NCBI GenBank assembly: GCA_000708525.1
Contig: JMRP01000003.1
Span: forward strand, 113,871-177,870
From: Cyanobium sp. CACIAM 14
GTDB taxonomy: Bacteria; Cyanobacteriota; Cyanobacteriia; PCC-6307; Cyanobiaceae
Length of the DNA stretch: 64,000 bases
Reading direction: 5' to 3'
Both the position numbers and the translations under genes were made by a program. The stretch's first letter is position 1; each line of letters starts with the position of its first letter. Of this stretch, positions 59,480 to 64,000 are shown piece by piece. Below the pieces are notes generated by a model, which saw only the letters and a program-made list of their open reading frames with translations, made no database searches and was not told where the DNA came from.

Positions 59480-61014
59480 TCAGGGTGCCTCTTCACTCAG
59501 CAGCGGGTCAAGGTCGATGTGGGTTTCGAAGGCATCGGCCAGGCGATCGAGCAGCGCGTCCCGCTGACGGCCGTGGTGGGGGATCCGTTCCTCGAGGGGC
59601 GGCAGGTTCCGGCGCTGGCGCAGCTGGTTCAGCCAGCGCCTTCGCCAGGGACCGTTCTCGAAGATCCCGTGCAGGTAGGTGCCGGCCACGAGTCCCCCCC
59701 GAGGTCCCGATGGCTCCCACCAGCCCAGTCCGTCATCGCTGCACAGGGGAGTGCAGCTTGCGCCCTCCAGTCGTTCGCTGCGGCCGTGGTGCAGTTCGAA
59801 TCCTTCCACCACGGCAGGCTCGTCCGGGCCGGCGGGCCAGAGGGCCGTGCTGCGGCGTTGTCGCAGCGCCTTGGCGCCCCGGAACACGGTGCGCAGGGGC
59901 AGCAGCCCCAGGCCCTCGCTCCGCCCGTTCCCCCGCCCCCCTCCAGGCCTTCGGGGTCGAGCAGCTCCTGGCCCAGCATCTGCAGGCCCCCGCAGAGGGC
60001 GAACACCTGGCCGCCCCCGGCCACGTAGGCCCCCAGAGCCGCCGCCATGCCGCTGGTCCGAAGGACCGCCAGGTCCTTCAGGGTCTGCTTGCTCCCCGGC
60101 AGGATCACGGCATCGGGGCAGTGCAGCGGTTCCCCGGGGCGCCGCCACTGCAGCTGCACGCTGATCTCCGCCTCCAGGGGGTCCAGGTCGGAGAAGTTGC
60201 TCAGAGAGGGCAGGCGAAGCACCGCGATGGTCAGGTCGGTGTGGCCCTTGCGCCTCCCCCTCTCCAGCAGGTCAAGGGAGTCCTCAGGGGGGAACAGCTC
60301 GTCGAGCCAGGGCATCACCCCGAGGACGGGGACCCCGGTGTGCCGCTCCAGCCAGCCACGCCCCTCGTCGAACAGGGATCGGCGGCCGCGGAAGCGGTTG
60401 ATCAGCAGCCCGCGGATCAGGGGGCGTTCCACGGGCCGCAGCAGGGCCAGGGTTCCCACGATCTGAGCGAAGACCCCGCCCCGCTCGATGTCCGCCACCA
60501 GCAGGCAGCGGGCTCGCAGGTACTGTGCCAGGCGCAGATTGGTGAGGTCCCGGGGCTGCAGGTTGACCTCCACCGGGCTGCCGGCTCCCTCCAGCACCAG
60601 GCGACCCCCAGGGTGATCCCGCCGCAGCTCCTCCAGCCCCCTGCGGATGGCGGACCAGCCGGGACGGAACCAGTCCCGGTAGTAATGCTCAGCTCTGGCG
60701 GTGCCGACCGAGCGCCCCAGGTGGATCACCTCGCTGGTGCTGTCCCCCCTGGGTTTGAGCAGCACAGGATTCATCGCCGCCCGGGGGGCCAGCTTCGCGG
60801 CCCAGGCCTGCAGCGCCTGGGAATAGGCCATTTCGCCCCCCTCCTGGTCGACCCAGGCGTTGAGGCTCATGTTCTGGCCCTTGAAGGGCAGGGGTTGCTC
60901 GCCCCGGCGCCGCAGCACCCGGCAGAGGGCCGCCGTCATCAGCGATTTGCCGGCGCCGCTGCTGGTGCCCAGCACCATCAGCGGTGGCGGGGGCGCCGGT
61001 CGGAGTGGGCTCAA
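59480..61014 (-). pseudogene. cobQ: Cobyric acid synthase, split by a single frameshift in a G-rich tract
   Basis: Frame of ORF 59629-61461 encodes [26 protein letters not shown]...[25 protein letters not shown]; the C-terminus continues in the ORF 59480-60148 frame ([24 protein letters not shown]...[20 protein letters not shown]). Probable TTG start overlapping the upstream TGA. Confidence 0.85.
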
Positions 61015-61430
61015 CAGCGGGGCCTGCGGCGTCGCAACCCCTCCAGGATCCTCTGCCGTCGGCCGGCCCTGGGTATCTCGGCGGGCCAGGCGTGCAGCAC
61101 CTGCCGCCCCATCGGCGTCAGCCGCACCCGTTCGGTCAGGCCCTGGCCGTCCACCTCGCGCCGCAACACCCCCAGCCGGATCAGCCAGAGAAAATGGTCC
61201 TCGGCCCGCTCGGCCGTGAGCGGCTGGAAGCTCAGCCGGGGCCAGTCGTCCCGGCTGACCAGTTCCTTGCTGCTGAGGGGCTGGCGCCCCACGGTCTCGT
61301 AGAAGCCGCGCCGGAAGGGCAGGCAGGGCAGCGAGCGGGTCGCCCGTGCCAGGGAACGCGGATCGGTGCCAGCCATCGCCATCGTGCGATTCTCGCCAAT
61401 GGCGGGCCAGGCTGGTGAGATCTCCGCCAT
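61011..61430 (-). CDS. Conserved cyanobacterial hypothetical protein
   Basis: 139 aa; [81 protein letters not shown]; stop overlaps cobQ start. Confidence 0.6.
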   Translation of the reverse strand: MAEISPAWPAIGENRTMAMAGTDPRSLARATRSLPCLPFRRGFYETVGRQPLSSKELVSRDDWPRLSFQPLTAERAEDHFLWLIRLGVLRREVDGQGLTERVRLTPMGRQVLHAWPAEIPRAGRRQRILEGLRRRRPRC

Positions 61431-61436
61431 CCCCCA

Positions 61437-62036
61437 GTGCTGACCCTGGCGTCCGCCTCACCAGCCCGCCGGAGGCTGCTCGAGCAGGCCGGTCTTGTCC
61501 ATCGGGTGCGGGTGAGCGGGGTGGATGAAGCCTCGGTGGTCGATGCCGATCCCCAGCGGCTCGTGCAGCGTCTGGCGCAGGCGAAGGCGACCGTGGTGGC
61601 CCAGGCTCTGGCGGCCGAGGGCATCAGCTTCGCTGCCGGGGTGCTGGGCTGTGATTCGGTGCTGGTGCTCGGGGATGAGGTGTGCGGCAAACCCCGGGAT
61701 GCGGTGGAGGCCGCGGCCCGCTGGCGACGCATGGCCGGCGGCTGGGGCGATCTGCACACGGGCCACTGCCTGGTGACGGGCACCGTGGCGGGGGGAGGCC
61801 TGGAGGCCCGGCAGGCGGTCGTCACGACACGGGTGTGCTTCGCCCCGCTGACGGAGGCGGAGATCCAGGCCTACGTGGCCACCGGCGAGCCCCTTGCCTG
61901 CGCCGGTGCCTTTGCCCTCGAAGGCCGCGGGGGACTTCTGGTGGAACGGATCGAGGGTTGCTTCAGCAACGTGATCGGTCTCAGCCTGCCGCTGCTGCGC
62001 CGCTGGCTCTCGGCTGGCTCTCCAGTACAGGGCTAG
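61437..62036 (+). CDS. maf: Maf-like nucleotide pyrophosphatase
   Basis: [62 protein letters not shown]. Confidence 0.94.
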   Translation: MLTLASASPARRRLLEQAGLVHRVRVSGVDEASVVDADPQRLVQRLAQAKATVVAQALAAEGISFAAGVLGCDSVLVLGDEVCGKPRDAVEAAARWRRMAGGWGDLHTGHCLVTGTVAGGGLEARQAVVTTRVCFAPLTEAEIQAYVATGEPLACAGAFALEGRGGLLVERIEGCFSNVIGLSLPLLRRWLSAGSPVQG

Positions 62037-62119
62037 TCTGAAACCGAGACTGCCTGGTTGGGCGGGTCCATCACCATCCGCAGCGATCCGGCAGCTGGTT
62101 GCTCCATCGCCGGATCGTC

Positions 62120-62392
62120 ATGACCACCCACTCCCCAGGCCACCCACCGGTCGGGTCCTTCCCCGTCGAGGCCGGCAGCGTGATCGACCGGCTGGCGCAC
62201 TGGTGTGCTCACGACTGTCTTCAGCAGGAGGATTCCGTGCGGGAGGCACTGGCCATCTGCGAAGAGGCGCTCCATGCCCTGCCGGACGGCCTGGGCCCCG
62301 GCGAGCAGGCGCCTTTCCGAGTCGGGGCCGTGGCGACCCTGGTCTGTGCCGTCCAGTCCCAGATCGACCGCGCCACCCGGAGCGACCCCTGA
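62120..62392 (+). CDS. Small hypothetical protein
   Basis: MTTHSPGHPPVGSFPVEAGSVIDRLAHWCAHDCLQQEDSVREALAICEEALHALPDG..., 90 aa between maf and the psbC terminator. Confidence 0.5.
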   Translation: MTTHSPGHPPVGSFPVEAGSVIDRLAHWCAHDCLQQEDSVREALAICEEALHALPDGLGPGEQAPFRVGAVATLVCAVQSQIDRATRSDP

Positions 62393-62440
62393 GCGAGGGC
62401 GTCGCTCAGGGAGGCGATGGTCTCCGGGTTCTGTGGCAGC

Positions 62441-62480
62441 AAACAGAAAGCCCCCGCCCTGGGGCGGAGGCTGGGGGGCA
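62441..62480 (-). terminator. Putative Rho-independent terminator of psbDC
   Basis: On the minus strand: GCCTCCGCCCC-AGGGCGGGGGC-TTTCTGTTT, about 30 nt after the psbC stop (62508). Confidence 0.75.
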
Positions 62481-62507
62481 CGACCGAGGCCGCGGATGCA
62501 GGTGGGA

Positions 62508-63896
62508 TCAGTCGAGATCCGGCATGGCCAGGGTGGGCTCGGCCTGACGGTCGATTCCCTTCTCGAAACCGGCCGCTGCGGCGCGGGCCCGGCCGGCGTG
62601 CCAGAGATGACCCACCAGGAAGAAGAAGGCCAGCACGAACTGGGTGGAGGCCAACCACTGGCGGATGTTGACGAAGTTCACCGAGTTGGGCTCGGTGATG
62701 ATGCCGCCCACGGAGTTGAGGGAGGCATTGGGTGCATGGGTCATGTACTCAGCGGCCCGACGCACCTGCCAGGGCTGAATGTCGTTCTGGAGCTTGTCGA
62801 GGCTCAGACCGTTGGGACCGCGCAGCGGCTCGAGCCAGGGGCCACGGAAGTCCCAGAACCGCATGGTTTCACCACCGAAGATGATCTCGCCGGTGGGGGA
62901 ACGCATCAGGTACTTGCCGAGGCCGGTGGGGCCCATGGCCGAACCGATGTTGGCGCCCATGCGCTGGTCTCGCACCAGGAAGGTGAAGCTCTGGGCCTGG
63001 GAGGCTTCGGCGTTGGTGGGGCCGTAGAACTCCGAAGGATAGGCGGTGTTGTTGAACCAGATGAAGGATGAGGCGATGAAGCTCATGAAGCTCAGGGCGC
63101 CCAGGCTGTAGCTCAGATAGGCCTCTCCGTTCCAGATGAATGCACGGCGCACCCAGCCGAAGGGTTTGGTGATCACATGCCAGATGCCCCCGAAGATGCA
63201 GATCAGGCCGATCCAGATATGGCCACCGATGATGTCCTCCATCGAGTTGACCCCGATGATCCAGCCCTCGCCGCCGAAGGGGGCGCGGGTGAGATAGCCG
63301 AAGATCACGGCTGGGCTGAGGGTGGGATTGGTGATCAGGCGCACATCGCCGCCACCGGGAGCCCAGGTGTCGTAGACGCCGCCGAAGAACATGGCCTTGA
63401 ACACCAGCAGCAGCGCACCGACACCGAGAAGGATGAGGTGGTAGCCGATGATGTTGGTCATCTGGTTCTTGTCACGCCAGTCCTGGGAGAAGAAGGCGGA
63501 ATAGTTCTCCAGGATCTCCGGCCCGCGCAGGGCGTGATACAGACCGCCGATGCCCAGAACGGCGGAGCTGATCAGGTGCAGAACCCCGACCACGAAGAAG
63601 GGGTAGAGATCGGTGACCTCACCACCGGGACCGACGCCGTAGCCCAGGGTGGCGACGTGGGGGAACAGGATCAGGCCCTGTTCGTACATGGGCTTGTCGA
63701 AGGTGAAGTGGCTCACCTCGAACAGCATCATGGCGCCGGCCCAGAAGACCATCAGGCCCGCGTGAGCCACATGGGCACCCAGCAGACGGCCGGAGAGGTT
63801 GATCAGCCTGGCATTGCCAGCCCACCAGGCATAGCCGGTGGAGTCGAGGTCCTTGCCCCCGACCGAAATGAGACCGGAATTAAAGGGCGTTTCCAC
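62508..63896 (-). CDS. psbC: Photosystem II CP43 protein
   Basis: GTG start: [64 protein letters not shown]; 462 aa; overlaps psbD by 17 nt. Confidence 0.98.
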
Positions 63897-64000
63897 GGGG
63901 CAGAACCTCTTCAGGGAAGACGAAGTTTTCGTGCGGCTGGTCTGCCGGTGCCATCCAGGCACGCAGACCTTCATTGAGCAGGATGTTCTTGGTGTAGAAC
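63880..64000 (-). CDS. psbD: Photosystem II D2 protein, C-terminal fragment (truncated by window edge)
   Basis: [39 protein letters not shown]. Confidence 0.97.

Noticed and set aside
1-64000. tRNA, rRNA, CRISPR arrays, IS elements or phage genes
   Set aside because: Looked for cloverleaf-like segments, regular direct repeats and transposase/integrase motifs; none recognised. A tRNAscan/Infernal run would be needed for certainty.

Overview
GC-rich cyanobacterial chromosome segment. The zipN/ftn2, ffh, rpsP, phoH, mnmA, cobQ, maf and psbD/psbC genes point to a Synechococcus/Cyanobium-like organism. About 43 kb (roughly 0.3-43.1 kb) is one exopolysaccharide (EPS) locus, mostly on the minus strand. 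It holds a Wza-type exporter, a Wzc-type BY-kinase with a Tyr cluster, a dual-specificity phosphatase, a cyanoexosortase A with its partner protein, and a FlaA1/CapD-type enzyme. It also holds a WecA-like initiating transferase, a Wzy-like polymerase/ligase, about 12-13 glycosyltransferases, a carbamoyltransferase, two asparagine-synthase-like enzymes, an MsbA/PglK-like ABC exporter and galE/fcl/gmd. A plus-strand gene at 38.7-39.9 kb resembles the uncharacterised TIGR03790 family, which is reported to co-occur with exosortases. The remaining 21 kb is mainly housekeeping and photosynthesis genes, with a lower-GC insert (glf, radical SAM/SPASM, glycosyltransferase) at about 55.6-59.1 kb. Three genes (zipN, glf, cobQ) appear broken by single-base frameshifts in G/C-rich tracts; these could be assembly errors or real lesions. 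A 2Fe-2S ferredoxin ORF without a canonical start is absent from the supplied ORF track. No CRISPR array, transposase, tRNA or rRNA was recognised. All family calls are from motif recognition by eye; no database search was run.
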